Source: an uncultured Blautia sp. (lineage in GTDB: Bacteria; Bacillota; Clostridia; Lachnospirales; Lachnospiraceae). From it: 13,860 nucleotides of DNA. The notes beneath the pieces were generated by a model. It searched no databases. It was not told where the DNA came from and worked only from the letters and a program-made list of their open reading frames with translations. Location of the stretch: the NCBI RefSeq assembly GCF_934371575.1, contig NZ_CAKRNY010000070.1:1-13860 (forward strand), written 5' to 3'. A program made the position numbers and the translations under genes. Numbering within the stretch: the stretch's first letter is position 1; every line of letters starts with the position of its first letter. Positions 6,489-13,860 of the stretch are shown here, piece by piece.

Positions 6489-6495
6489 ATTGATT
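6444..6495 (-). terminator. Terminator of the asr operon
   Basis: The arms at 6444-6461 and 6478-6495 pair over 18 positions with one mismatch (AATCAATAAAGCC...GATGC type), around a 16-base loop. On the minus strand the hairpin is followed by TTTTATAAAGG. It lies 11 bp past the asrC stop. The core of the stem is shared with the hcp terminator. Confidence 0.88.
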
Positions 6496-6506
6496 ATAAT
6501 TGTTTT

Positions 6507-7472
6507 TTATCTATAATGTATTCCACTCCAGTAAATATTGTCTTTCACAATTGTTTCAGGTGGAAGTTCTACATCATCCAATGCCCATTTTTTGTATTCT
6601 GCGAAACCTACACGGTCAATAATGTATCCCACATGTTCCTTACCGCCAGGCGCATTGGGATCAATATATTCCTTCACAAATTTATAGGTATTCAGGATAA
6701 CTTTGATGATGGTGTCTTCATCTGCCCAGATCAGAAAATCTTCTCCCAGACGTGGATTTTTCTTTCCTGTTCGTCCCATAAGTGTCAGACGATAGTATTT
6801 TTTTGCACTTCTGGTCCATGCTCTGGTCGGACATTTTGTCACGCAGACTCCACATCCCACACATTTTTCCTCATTGCGCACGATCCGGTAATTTTCCATC
6901 TTTAATGCATCCACCGAAAGCTTATCACAGCCTTTTACACATGCACCACAGGAAACGCAGCGGTTAGGGTCATATTGTGGCTCTGTCATTCCAATAATTC
7001 CAAAATCATGCATTCTTGCCTTGATACAATCATTTGCACACCCTGTAAGTGCGATTTTAAAATGTAGATCATTAGGAAATATAGCTTTTTCAATTCTCTT
7101 TGCAAATGCTGCTGTATTATAATTTCCAAAAGGACAAACTCTGTTTCCGATACATGCACAGACATTTCTGGTTCCTGATGCCGGATACCCGCTACCTTTC
7201 TCATTTTGACTGATCTGAAGATTATCAATGATCGGTTGAAGCATCTTGTTGACTTTATCCATATCTTCCATATGGATTCCTTCAATTTCAAATCCCTGAC
7301 GGGTGGTAAGATGGATCTGTCCGTTTCCATATTTTCTGGCAATATCCACCACTTGCTGCATTACATCTGCATTACAGCAGCCTCCCGGAACACGCACTCT
7401 GGAAGCCGTAAGTCCACGAACCTTTGATACACGGAAGGCATTTTTCTTCAGTTTCTTTGTATTGATATCCAT
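6507..7472 (-). CDS. asrC: Anaerobic sulfite reductase subunit C (siroheme catalytic subunit)
   Basis: The chosen start at 7472 (MDINTKK, GGGAGG upstream) gives 321 residues; the longer in-frame ATG at 7532 lies inside asrB and has no ribosome binding site. Residues 10-110 form the nitrite/sulfite reductase ferredoxin-like half domain (TASRVRVPGG, HLTTRQGFE). C107-x5-C113 and C145-x3-C149 are the ligands of the coupled siroheme/4Fe-4S centre. Two further 4Fe-4S motifs follow at C172-175-178-182 and C204-207-210-214. It reduces sulfite to sulfide by six electrons in the cytoplasm, electrons coming from NADH through AsrB and AsrA. It is the last gene of the operon and ends just before a hairpin terminator. 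All cluster ligands are present. Confidence 0.97.
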   Translation of the reverse strand: MDINTKKLKKNAFRVSKVRGLTASRVRVPGGCCNADVMQQVVDIARKYGNGQIHLTTRQGFEIEGIHMEDMDKVNKMLQPIIDNLQISQNEKGSGYPASGTRNVCACIGNRVCPFGNYNTAAFAKRIEKAIFPNDLHFKIALTGCANDCIKARMHDFGIIGMTEPQYDPNRCVSCGACVKGCDKLSVDALKMENYRIVRNEEKCVGCGVCVTKCPTRAWTRSAKKYYRLTLMGRTGKKNPRLGEDFLIWADEDTIIKVILNTYKFVKEYIDPNAPGGKEHVGYIIDRVGFAEYKKWALDDVELPPETIVKDNIYWSGIHYR

Positions 7473-7485
7473 TATAATTTCCTCC

Positions 7486-8274
7486 CTAATCAAACAGCTT
7501 TTTACCTTCTGAATAACAGAACACCGGACCATCCAGACAAATATAGGTGTCGTTCATTCGGCAATGTCCACATTTGCCAAGTCCACAGCACATTTTTCTT
7601 TCCTGTGAAATCCAGATCTGCTCTTCCTTCATTCCCAATTTTAAAAGCTCTGCAACTGCAAATTTCATCATGATCGGTGGTCCGACAACAATAGCTGCTG
7701 TCTCATGAATGTTATCAAGTTCAAGTTCCGGAATATATTTTGTAACAAGTCCTGTCCTATAAGTATCATCATCGGATGAGTCCACCGTCAGGACCAGATC
7801 CATCTGCTGTTCCCATCTCTTCAAATCATCACGGAATAAAATATCTGACGGAGATTTAAACCCAAGGATTGTATGTAATTTTTTCACTTCATCCTGATGA
7901 TCGCCGAAGTAACTGATCACGCCCCTTACAGGAGATACTCCTGTTCCACCGGCTACCACGATCAGTTCTTTTCCCTGATAATTTTCTTTTTCAAAACCAT
8001 TTCCATAAGGACCACGCATAAAAAAACTGCTTCCCTCATTCAGTTCAAAAATCTCTCCGGTTACCTTACCAACCTTACGTATCGTCAGATCAACATAATC
8101 TTCTCCTATACCACTGACAGAAATAGGCGCCTCGCCATATTTCGGAATAGAAACTTCAAAAAACTGTCCTGGTCTTACTTCACCCACATATGTCATACGG
8201 AATGTATATTCTGTCTCTGTATGCTTCACAATTTCTTTTATCTTAGATAAGAAAGGAATATATTCATTTGTCAT
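7486..8274 (-). CDS. asrB: Anaerobic sulfite reductase subunit B (flavoprotein, NADH side)
   Basis: This 262-residue protein belongs to the ferredoxin-NADP+ reductase fold. The FAD domain covers residues ~10-98 (RPGQFFEVSIPKYGEAPISV for flavin binding). The NAD(P) domain starts at VVAGGTGVSPVRG (106-118) and ends with VVGPPIMMKF. The C-terminal cysteines C230-x4-C235-x2-C238-x7-C246 are the [2Fe-2S] motif seen in dihydroorotate dehydrogenase electron-transfer subunits and AsrB. It takes electrons from NADH and passes them on to AsrA/AsrC. The start is one base after the asrA stop codon, and its end lies 13 bp before the asrC start, with the asrC ribosome binding site overlapping its last codons. 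This points to translational coupling. Full length, no missing motifs. Confidence 0.97.
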   Translation of the reverse strand: MTNEYIPFLSKIKEIVKHTETEYTFRMTYVGEVRPGQFFEVSIPKYGEAPISVSGIGEDYVDLTIRKVGKVTGEIFELNEGSSFFMRGPYGNGFEKENYQGKELIVVAGGTGVSPVRGVISYFGDHQDEVKKLHTILGFKSPSDILFRDDLKRWEQQMDLVLTVDSSDDDTYRTGLVTKYIPELELDNIHETAAIVVGPPIMMKFAVAELLKLGMKEEQIWISQERKMCCGLGKCGHCRMNDTYICLDGPVFCYSEGKKLFD

Positions 8275-8275
8275 T

Positions 8276-9274
8276 TTATTTTTCCTCCTTTTCTTTCAGT
8301 TTCTGAAGACATGCAATATAGGAAATATACTCCGGACAGACATTTTCACAACGTCCGCAGCCGACACACATATGGTATCCAAATCTTTTCTTATAATCTG
8401 AAATTTTATGTAATACCTTAAAGCGCATTCTTTCTCCCTGACTCTGGCGGAAGCTGTGTCCGCCTGCAATGTCAGAATATCCATCTACCTGGCAGGAAGC
8501 CCATACACGGCGCCGCTCTCCTGCCTTTGGATTATCTTTATAAAAAATATCCTGCATAGTAAAACAGGTACATGTCGGACAGACAAAATTGCAGCGGCCA
8601 CAGCCAATACAGCGGCTGCCATATTCCTGCCATATAGAATCCTGATGAATTGTATCTGGGAGCTTCTCCGGAATCTCTACATGAATCTCATTCTCTTCCA
8701 CAAAAGTCAGTTCCTCCTGTGCAATCTGTCCATAATCCCATAATAATTCTTCAAGTTCTCTACATCTCAGTTCCATGTAACAGCCCTTTTCATCCTGAAA
8801 AATATACATATCATATTCTTCACAACGATTTGTCCCCATACTTACACAGAAGCAATTTTTTCCAGATTCTTTACAACCCATCACAGCAAAAACTGTATTT
8901 TCCCGCATTCGTCTGTAATAATAATCCTCTGCTCCATTTTTCAGGTATATCTCATCCAGACGTTTCAGAGCATGAAAATCACAGCTTTTCAAAAAAATCA
9001 ATCTCTGTCTTTCCACTCCGTCTGCAGTTTTCATCTCATTCTCCGTAAAATATAGAATTGTCTCTGAGACTGGAAACAGCACTTCCTTGAAACTGTAATC
9101 CGACTTCTGATCCCATACAAGTTCTTCCCAGCTGTTCAGCAGACCATAACGAACTATATCTGTATCTGAAAAGCATCCTGTTCCCTGATAAATTTTCGGT
9201 CCATACACATCATAGGATTTCTGCAAAATTTCAAAAATCGTCTGCATCTCATCACTGTTGAGTCGTTTTCCCAT
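8276..9274 (-). CDS. asrA: Anaerobic sulfite reductase subunit A (iron-sulfur electron-transfer subunit)
   Basis: The chosen start at 9274 (MGKRLNSDEM) has AAAGGGG six bases upstream. In-frame starts at 9298 (GTG) and 9292 (ATG) lack a good site. The product is 332 residues. The N-terminal two thirds resembles the hydrogenase/sulfur-reductase beta-subunit family (LFPVSETILYF, LKSCDFHALKRLD, GCKESGKNCFC). Two 4Fe-4S motifs lie at C222-225-228-232 (CIGCGRCNFVCP) and C303-306-309-313 (CVGCGRCENVCP). It relays electrons from AsrB to the siroheme subunit AsrC. It is the second gene of the operon, 20 bp after the regulator stop. A cysteine-rich stretch, PTCTC, after the first motif may add a ligand. 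Confidence 0.96.
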   Translation of the reverse strand: MGKRLNSDEMQTIFEILQKSYDVYGPKIYQGTGCFSDTDIVRYGLLNSWEELVWDQKSDYSFKEVLFPVSETILYFTENEMKTADGVERQRLIFLKSCDFHALKRLDEIYLKNGAEDYYYRRMRENTVFAVMGCKESGKNCFCVSMGTNRCEEYDMYIFQDEKGCYMELRCRELEELLWDYGQIAQEELTFVEENEIHVEIPEKLPDTIHQDSIWQEYGSRCIGCGRCNFVCPTCTCFTMQDIFYKDNPKAGERRRVWASCQVDGYSDIAGGHSFRQSQGERMRFKVLHKISDYKKRFGYHMCVGCGRCENVCPEYISYIACLQKLKEKEEK

Positions 9275-9294
9275 CAGATACCCCTTTCTCATAA

Positions 9295-9984
9295 TCACAT
9301 TTTATAAAATTCTGCAAGACCATCAGAATCTGTCAATATAAACCGCTTATTGCCATAACGGATCAGACCTCTATCCGTAAGAACTTTACAGGCACGAGAC
9401 ACATTTTCCCTTGGTGCCCCAACTAAGTCCGCCATCAGGGTAATAGTAAGATCAATATCTATCATCACCCCGTCTTCCGTATCCACACCAAAATCACGAC
9501 CTAGCTTCCATAATTTTGCAGCTATTTTTCGCTCCATCTGCATGTTTCCGGTCGTATTTTTTAACTGGTGACCCATTCGCCAGAGATTTCTTTCATATTC
9601 TCTCAGAACAGCTCTTGTTAAAGCATGGCTCTGCTCCATAAGATGAAGGAATTGTTCTTCTGCAATTTCTATTACCTTCACTGGACAGGCAGCCTCACAA
9701 AAAAGTGCATTTGGCTTTTTGCTTACAATACTCTGATTTAAAAGCTGTCCTTTTCCCAGGATAAAAATCACCTTTCTATTTCCGTGCTTGGTCAGATTGT
9801 AAAGCATCACTTCCCCAGAATACACGAAATATACTGTTTTCGTTCTGCTGCGTGAATGAAAAATCACCTCCTTTTTCTTATATGAAACAACCTTACTTTC
9901 ATTAAGCAGATTCTGCAGAATATCCTTTGGTATTTCTTTAAAAAAATCCATATTCTCCAGTTCTCTGATCGTTATCTGTCCCAT
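9295..9984 (-). CDS. Crp/Fnr-family regulator, first gene of the asr operon
   Basis: This 229-residue protein has a cNMP-type barrel (about 12-118), a dimerisation helix (about 119-150) and a winged helix (about 155-220). Residues 189-201 (GAPRENVSRACKV) form the recognition helix. R192, E193 and R197 align with the residues with which E. coli CRP reads TGTGA, and a matching site (CGTGATGTATGTCACA) lies in its own promoter. There is no N-terminal cysteine cluster, only C96 and C100 in the barrel, so direct FNR-type oxygen sensing is unlikely. The ATG at 9984 has GCGAGG upstream. Its stop lies 20 bp before the asrA start and the genes share one transcript, so it most likely activates asr and itself. 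The effector, perhaps sulfite or a redox signal, is unknown. Confidence 0.93.
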   Translation of the reverse strand: MGQITIRELENMDFFKEIPKDILQNLLNESKVVSYKKKEVIFHSRSRTKTVYFVYSGEVMLYNLTKHGNRKVIFILGKGQLLNQSIVSKKPNALFCEAACPVKVIEIAEEQFLHLMEQSHALTRAVLREYERNLWRMGHQLKNTTGNMQMERKIAAKLWKLGRDFGVDTEDGVMIDIDLTITLMADLVGAPRENVSRACKVLTDRGLIRYGNKRFILTDSDGLAEFYKM

Positions 9985-10055
9985 TTTATCAACCTCGCTG
10001 GCATAACTTTTACAGTCATTGATAATAAACTGCTTCTGTCTTGCTTTCCTTTTGT

Positions 10056-10098
10056 ATTATAATTAAAAAGTTTATCATTTTCCGTGATGTATGTCACA
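10056..10098 (-). promoter_or_regulatory. asr operon promoter with CRP-type operator
   Basis: On the minus strand TATAAT lies at 10061-10056, and 17 bp upstream there is no -35 box (GGAAAA). The 16-bp dyad CGTGATGTATGTCACA (10083-10098) matches the CRP consensus TGTGA-N6-TCACA at all but one position. Its centre, 10090.5, is 29.5 bp before the -10, so about -41.5 from the expected start near 10049. This is textbook class II activation by a Crp/Fnr protein. The regulator encoded first in the operon is the obvious candidate. Confidence 0.88.
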
Positions 10099-10105
10099 TT
10101 AAAAG

Positions 10106-10129
10106 AAGACGTAAGTTTCCCTACGTCTT
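10106..10129. terminator. Small hairpin between the ATPase relic and the asr promoter
   Basis: AAGACGTA (10106-10113) and TACGTCTT (10122-10129) are perfect 8-bp arms around an 8-base loop. On the minus strand it is followed by CTTTTAATG, a weak T run. It could end transcripts coming from the riboswitch promoter before the asr operon. It could also be another regulator site. Confidence 0.5.
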
Positions 10130-10135
10130 AATTCT

Positions 10136-10685
<550 letters not shown>

Positions 10686-10747
10686 CACTTATGCCTCCTC
10701 TTTTCATAAATGTCTATTGGATTTTTATGCAATGAAAGATCTTTTCG

Positions 10748-10791
10748 ATAAAAAAAGAAACCTTTATTGCATAACAAAAATGCAATAAAAG
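10748..10791 (-). terminator. Riboswitch-controlled intrinsic terminator
   Basis: On the minus strand CTTTTATTGCAT (3' edge of the aptamer) pairs with ATGCAATAAAG around a short loop, followed by GTTTCTTTTTTTATCG. The 5' arm overlaps the 3' strand of the aptamer base stem, so ligand binding and terminator formation would exclude each other, as expected of an expression platform that is ON with metal. Confidence 0.82.
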
Positions 10792-10884
10792 TCTCACCAT
10801 TTTCTTGCGGCACCGGATGTTTCCACCGTACTGACGATACCACAAACGCAGATTTTAAAAGCGTAGGTTACTCCCCTTTATTTG
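10786..10884 (-). ncRNA. yybP-ykoY (manganese) riboswitch aptamer
   Basis: On the minus strand the leader starts AAAGGGGAGTAACCTACGC (ends at 10861), continues with GTATCGTCAGTACGG, a stem-loop with GGTGCCGCAAG, and closes with GGTGAGACTTTTATTG. The GGGGAGUA 5' element, the paired legs and the terminal GAGACUUU are hallmarks of the yybP-ykoY motif, a Mn2+-sensing riboswitch often found before P-type cation ATPases and other Mn2+ exporters. It begins at the predicted transcription start and lies about 100 bases before the ATPase relic. Recognised by motif from memory; no covariance search was run. Confidence 0.85.
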
Positions 10885-10889
10885 GTACA

Positions 10890-10918
10890 ATCATATATCA
10901 AATCAATATCACTGTCAA
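10890..10918 (-). promoter_or_regulatory. Promoter of the riboswitch leader
   Basis: Minus-strand TTGACA (10918-10913), exactly 17 bp, TATGAT (10895-10890). The -35 is perfect and the -10 has one mismatch. The predicted start near 10883 is the first base or so of the riboswitch. Confidence 0.88.
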
Positions 10919-10962
10919 GAAGTTCCTACGCCTTGTAAATCAGACATTCTTCAAAAGAGTTC

Positions 10963-11163
10963 TTATATAATTATTTTTCTATGAATTATACGCATTTGCA
11001 GGTCTTTCCCACACAAAAAACAACTTTCATAACCCAAATCAGTATATCGTGGTTCATGTAATACAGGCACTTGTAGATCAATCATTGCCAGTGTTATTTC
11101 TATAACATCCTCATCCGTCCTTGTTTCAAGAATAATTTGTTTTGTTTCCATTCGTATTTTCAT
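10963..11163 (-). CDS. Small hypothetical ORF, 66 residues
   Basis: I do not recognise it. It is charged and has a single CxxC pair (SCFLCGKDL) near the C-terminus, which might bind metal. There is no membrane segment. It begins 28 bp after the MFS transporter stop on the same strand. The nearest ribosome binding site (AAAAGAG) is too close to the first ATG at 11163, but fits a second in-frame ATG at 11151. It could be a small gene co-transcribed with the transporter, a remnant, or a chance frame. It is the only candidate gene between the riboswitch promoter and the transporter. Confidence 0.35.
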   Translation of the reverse strand: MKIRMETKQIILETRTDEDVIEITLAMIDLQVPVLHEPRYTDLGYESCFLCGKDLQMRIIHRKIII

Positions 11164-11191
11164 CTCTTTTCTGTAGACAAATTTTGAAAAG

Positions 11192-12367
11192 TTATCTGGA
11201 CTTTATCTTATCAAAAAATAAGAGTCCGATTACCATTACCACGGGAAAGATCAGGCCGACCAACATGCCGCTCCTTATATTATCTCCCGCCATCTGGGTT
11301 ACTCGTCCAACAATACCAGGACCGATGCTTCCTCCCAGATCTCCAGCCATGGCAAGAAGTGCAAACATTGCAGTACCACCTGCCGGAAACTTCTTAGATG
11401 AGATACTTAATGTACCCGGCCACATGATTCCAACAGAAAAGCCACACAGGATACATCCTGTAAGTCCGACTACAGGATTTGAAAAGAGTGATGCAAGAAC
11501 ATAACATACTACGCATAATGCACCTGAACCAAGCATGAACTTTGACAGATCTACTTTTTCTCCGTATTTTCCGTATAATATTCTGCTGATTCCCATAGCG
11601 ACAGCAAATAAACATGGTCCCAGAAGATCTCCCATTGTTTTGCTTAAGCCAAGTGCTGCTTCAGCATACGCAGAAGCCCATTGAGCCATAGATAATTCAG
11701 AAGCACCCGAACATACCATCAAAATAATAGCAATCCAGAATAATGGTGTTTTAAAAAGTGCTGATATGCTCATTCCTTCGTTCTCATCTACAAGATATTC
11801 AATAGGACAGGTTGCAAAATTATAGATATTTACTGTCGGAATCAGTGCTAACAGAACTGCCAGCCATTTCCAACTGTCGATTCCAAACACTGCAAAGAAA
11901 ATCGTCGAAACAAGAATTGTTCCTACCGCGCCCCAGCAATAAAAAGAATGAAGCAGGCTCATAGTTGCTTCTTTATTGTCAAATGGACATGCCTCAATGA
12001 TCGGACTGCAAAGCACTTCAATAAGCCCGCTGCCTATTGCATATATAATTACACTTATTATAATTCCCGCAAAAGGATTTGGAAGAATTTCCGGAAGAAA
12101 AGCCAGTCCTACAAGACCTATGGCAGAACAGGCTTCTGAAGTTACAATGCATATTCTGTATCCTATTTTATCAACAAACCTGGCACAAAATAAGTCAACA
12201 ATAAGCTGAGTAAAGAAAAAACAGGTGGAAATAAGTGCAATATTTCCAAGTGTAATATTGTATTCCGCATGAAACTTCAAATATAAAAGCGGTGCGAAAT
12301 TAGCAGCGATTGCCTGTGTTATAAATCCAAGATAACAGGCCAATTTGGTTTTTTTATAATTCTTCAT
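11192..12367 (-). CDS. MFS transporter (sugar/fucose-permease-like)
   Basis: The chosen start at 12367 (MKNYKKTKLA) has AAGGAG upstream and gives 391 residues. A longer in-frame ATG at 12427 lies in the divergent regulatory region and is rejected. About 12 hydrophobic segments are seen in two groups of six, with a central hydrophilic loop near CPIEYLVDENEG. Loop 2-3 holds CARFVDKIGYRICI, in the place of the MFS signature between helices 2 and 3. The second half has ELSMAQWASAYAE and SRILYGKYGEKVDLS, as in the FucP/sugar-proton symporter branch. It sits in the cytoplasmic membrane and likely imports a sugar or related small solute; the substrate is not evident. It is divergent from an AraC-type regulator, which is the probable activator. 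Confidence 0.92.
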   Translation of the reverse strand: MKNYKKTKLACYLGFITQAIAANFAPLLYLKFHAEYNITLGNIALISTCFFFTQLIVDLFCARFVDKIGYRICIVTSEACSAIGLVGLAFLPEILPNPFAGIIISVIIYAIGSGLIEVLCSPIIEACPFDNKEATMSLLHSFYCWGAVGTILVSTIFFAVFGIDSWKWLAVLLALIPTVNIYNFATCPIEYLVDENEGMSISALFKTPLFWIAIILMVCSGASELSMAQWASAYAEAALGLSKTMGDLLGPCLFAVAMGISRILYGKYGEKVDLSKFMLGSGALCVVCYVLASLFSNPVVGLTGCILCGFSVGIMWPGTLSISSKKFPAGGTAMFALLAMAGDLGGSIGPGIVGRVTQMAGDNIRSGMLVGLIFPVVMVIGLLFFDKIKSR

Positions 12368-12398
12368 GTAAGATGCTCCTTGAATAATATTTGTTTGT

Positions 12399-12454
12399 AT
12401 TATATAATATGTGGATACTAATTTCATTGTAATTTTTTCATATTTTATTGTAAT
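12399..12454. promoter_or_regulatory. Transporter -10 box and two direct repeats, probable AraC-type operator
   Basis: ATTGTAAT occurs at 12426-12433 and again at 12447-12454, exactly 21 bp apart (two helix turns, same face). On the minus strand the transporter -10 TATAAT is at 12404-12399 with no -35 box (ATGAAA). From the expected start near 12392 the repeats are centred near -37 and -58, the usual placement of paired AraC-family half sites. The AraC gene starts at 12492 on the other strand. The repeats are AT-rich, so chance is possible. Confidence 0.6.
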
Positions 12455-12491
12455 ATATCGTATTGTTCAATTATATGAGGTATTAATAGCC

Positions 12492-13394
12492 ATGAGTTTT
12501 CAAAATCAATTCACCAAAACAACAACGGATGCCAACTTAATGGAAACCGTCCATCATGGAAGCGCCGAGTATCCTTTTCGCTACTATTATGAAAATATAG
12601 CTCTGTTTGATTTTAAGTGCATCGACTGGCACTGGCACAGTGAGCTGGAATTTATATATATCGAAAGCGGAAATGTGGTTTTTGATATTGGTACGGTTCA
12701 CTTTGAACTTAATGAGGGTAACGGTATAATGATCAATTCCAAAATTCTCCATCGATTACAGTCCTCAAGCGATGCCATCATTCCCAATTTTCTGTTTCAG
12801 CCTTCATTTATTGCACCACAGGACAGTCTCATTTATAAAAAATATATCAATCCTGTAATTTCATCTTCTCTTGAATATCTCGTTTTTCAACCGGATATTC
12901 CCTGGCAGAAAAAAGCTCTTGAAATCATAAAAACAATAATTGCAGTACAGGAAACAGAATTTAACCGTGAGATTATTGTATCTATGTCAGTTCAGCAACT
13001 CTGGATATTACTTTTAGAAAATCTGACTTTTGATCAATTTGAAAACATGGGCGCTGTAATTTCCAGAACACGGCTTCAGCTGATGATGCAATACGTTCAT
13101 GCACATTATTCGGAAAATATAACACTTGAGGATATTGCCAGAACTGCAAATATCAGCAAGAGTACTGCCCTTCATCTTTTTCAGAATAACCTTAAACTGA
13201 CACCGGTTAAGTATCTTATCAACTATCGCCTTAAACAAGCAGCACTTCTTCTGATAAATACAGAAGAAAAAATAGCCACAATCTCTAATAACACCGGATT
13301 TAACAACGTGGATCATTTTTGCCGAACGTTCAAGAAAGCATATAAGATGACTCCCACTGACTATCGAAATAAAGAAAGAGCACCAGTTTCCTGA
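12492..13394 (+). CDS. AraC-family transcriptional regulator with cupin sensor domain
   Basis: The chosen start at 12492 (MSFQNQFTK, GAGG upstream) gives 300 residues. An in-frame ATG at 12411 lies across the transporter promoter and is rejected. The N-terminal cupin domain has HWHSELEFIYIESGNVVF and GNGIMINSKILHRLQ (about residues 47-95), the usual sugar-sensing barrel of this family. Residues ~195-295 hold the double helix-turn-helix: ITLEDIARTANISKSTALHLF and then IATISNNTGFNNVDHFCRTFKK, ending KMTPTDYR. It most likely activates the divergent MFS transporter in response to the imported solute. Its last codons form part of the convergent terminator hairpin at 13375-13402. Confidence 0.95.
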   Translation: MSFQNQFTKTTTDANLMETVHHGSAEYPFRYYYENIALFDFKCIDWHWHSELEFIYIESGNVVFDIGTVHFELNEGNGIMINSKILHRLQSSSDAIIPNFLFQPSFIAPQDSLIYKKYINPVISSSLEYLVFQPDIPWQKKALEIIKTIIAVQETEFNREIIVSMSVQQLWILLLENLTFDQFENMGAVISRTRLQLMMQYVHAHYSENITLEDIARTANISKSTALHLFQNNLKLTPVKYLINYRLKQAALLLINTEEKIATISNNTGFNNVDHFCRTFKKAYKMTPTDYRNKERAPVS

Positions 13395-13402
13395 TGCTCT
13401 TT
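13375..13402 (-). terminator. Bidirectional terminator between AraC and MBL-fold genes
   Basis: AAAGAGCACCAG (13375-13386) and CTGATGCTCTTT (13391-13402) form a 12-bp stem with a 4-base loop. On the minus strand the one imperfect pair becomes a G-U wobble and the hairpin is followed by CTTTATTTCG, so it works best for the gene ending at 13411. It includes the AraC stop codon. Confidence 0.82.
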
Positions 13403-13410
13403 GTTCTTCA

Positions 13411-13860
13411 TTATTCTTTTGAATGAAGTGCTGCAAAATCGCCATTATAAAGACGACTGTTTTTATACTTATAAAATGGTGCATGGAAAAAATGAACTTT
13501 TTCAACTTTTGCCTGCAATTCGCCAGATAATATCATTTCCCCACACATCAGTGTTTCTTCTGCTTTTTCAATTGGAATCAGACAATGCCCGCCACCACAG
13601 ACATCAAACGAATCTTTTCTTGCAAAAATTCTTTTTCCGGCCTCATGCCATTCCTTCAATAAAGCCTCACGATCGCTGGCAGGAGCGCAGATCAGTTCCA
13701 GATCATTTACATTATCACCGGAAAACAGAACTCTGTCTTCTTCATCCAGAATACATACAGATCCAGCTGTATGTCCTGTCATCTCATATACAACCAGCTT
13801 TTTATCTCCAAGGTCAAAAATGTCCCCATCTTTCATAAAATGAAATACTGGCTTCTGATC
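13411..13860 (-). CDS. MBL-fold metallo-hydrolase, C-terminal part (cut by window edge)
   Basis: The minus frame is open from the window edge (DQKPVFHF...) to a stop at 13411, about 149 residues. EMTGHTAGSVCIL followed by RVLFSGD is the third metal-binding His and the bridging Asp of the metallo-beta-lactamase fold. A later GGGHC supplies the last histidine. The HxHxDH motif should be in the missing N-terminal part. The family is zinc- or iron-dependent hydrolases or oxidoreductases with broad substrates, and no specific role can be given. The ATG at 13836 is internal rather than the true start, since the reading frame continues upstream. It converges with the AraC gene, sharing a terminator. 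Confidence 0.9.
   Translation of the reverse strand, partial: DQKPVFHFMKDGDIFDLGDKKLVVYEMTGHTAGSVCILDEEDRVLFSGDNVNDLELICAPASDREALLKEWHEAGKRIFARKDSFDVCGGGHCLIPIEKAEETLMCGEMILSGELQAKVEKVHFFHAPFYKYKNSRLYNGDFAALHSKE

Noticed and set aside
7472..7532. Longer asrC N-terminus starting at 7532
   Set aside because: It lies wholly within the asrB 3' end without a ribosome binding site; the ATG at 7472 has GGGAGG.
10861..10933. GCGTAGG/CCTACGC inverted repeat around the riboswitch promoter
   Set aside because: One arm (10861-10867) is inside the aptamer and the other lies upstream of the transcription start, so they cannot pair in the RNA; likely chance.
13014..13505. Minus-strand open frame of 163 residues across the AraC gene
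   Set aside because: It crosses the AraC helix-turn-helix and the shared terminator; the AraC frame explains the sequence.

Overview
The window looks like a chromosomal piece of a low-GC strict anaerobe of the Clostridia, most like Lachnospiraceae (inference). The grounds are AT-rich DNA, AGGAGG-type ribosome binding sites, an oxygen-sensitive hybrid cluster protein, the clostridial-type asrABC sulfite reductase, and 4Fe-4S proteins with no aerobic respiratory genes. No tRNA, rRNA, CRISPR array, transposase or phage gene was seen.

Layout, left to right. (1) 1-1650, minus strand: flavodoxin, a SprT-like zinc metalloprotein with a C-terminal HPKFGEG domain, and a LysR regulator cut by the window edge. 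(2) 1692-4690: a nitrosative-stress type module. A Crp/Fnr regulator (HcpR-like) is divergent from a two-gene operon of an iron-sulfur protein and the hybrid cluster protein Hcp. (3) 4831-6229, minus: three small accessory genes (unknown protein, DUF2500 membrane protein, GNAT acetyltransferase). They lie between two diverged copies of an ~85-bp sequence that holds the hcp 3' end and its terminator. (4) 6507-9984, minus: an operon of a second Crp/Fnr regulator followed by asrA, asrB and asrC, ending in a strong hairpin. (5) 10136-10918, minus: a consensus promoter, a yybP-ykoY (manganese) riboswitch with its terminator, and an eroded P-type cation ATPase pseudogene. (6) 10963-13394: an MFS transporter divergent from an AraC regulator, plus a doubtful small ORF. 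(7) 13411-13860: the C-terminal part of a metallo-beta-lactamase fold protein, cut by the right edge.

How it works together. The core is two detoxification or electron-sink systems for reactive N and S oxides, Hcp and Asr, each beside its own Crp/Fnr-type regulator. Both promoters have TATAAT with no good -35 box, and both have a 16-bp dyad centred exactly 29.5 bp upstream of the -10, which is the class II activator position (about -41.5). The asr dyad (CGTGATGTATGTCACA) is a near-perfect CRP-type site, and the operon-encoded regulator has the R-E-x-x-x-R recognition helix expected to read it. The hcp dyad is different and weaker, as is the recognition helix of its regulator. The most unusual items are the intact manganese riboswitch and promoter driving a multiply deleted ATPase relic directly upstream of the asr operon, and the duplicated hcp-tail/terminator flanking the accessory block.
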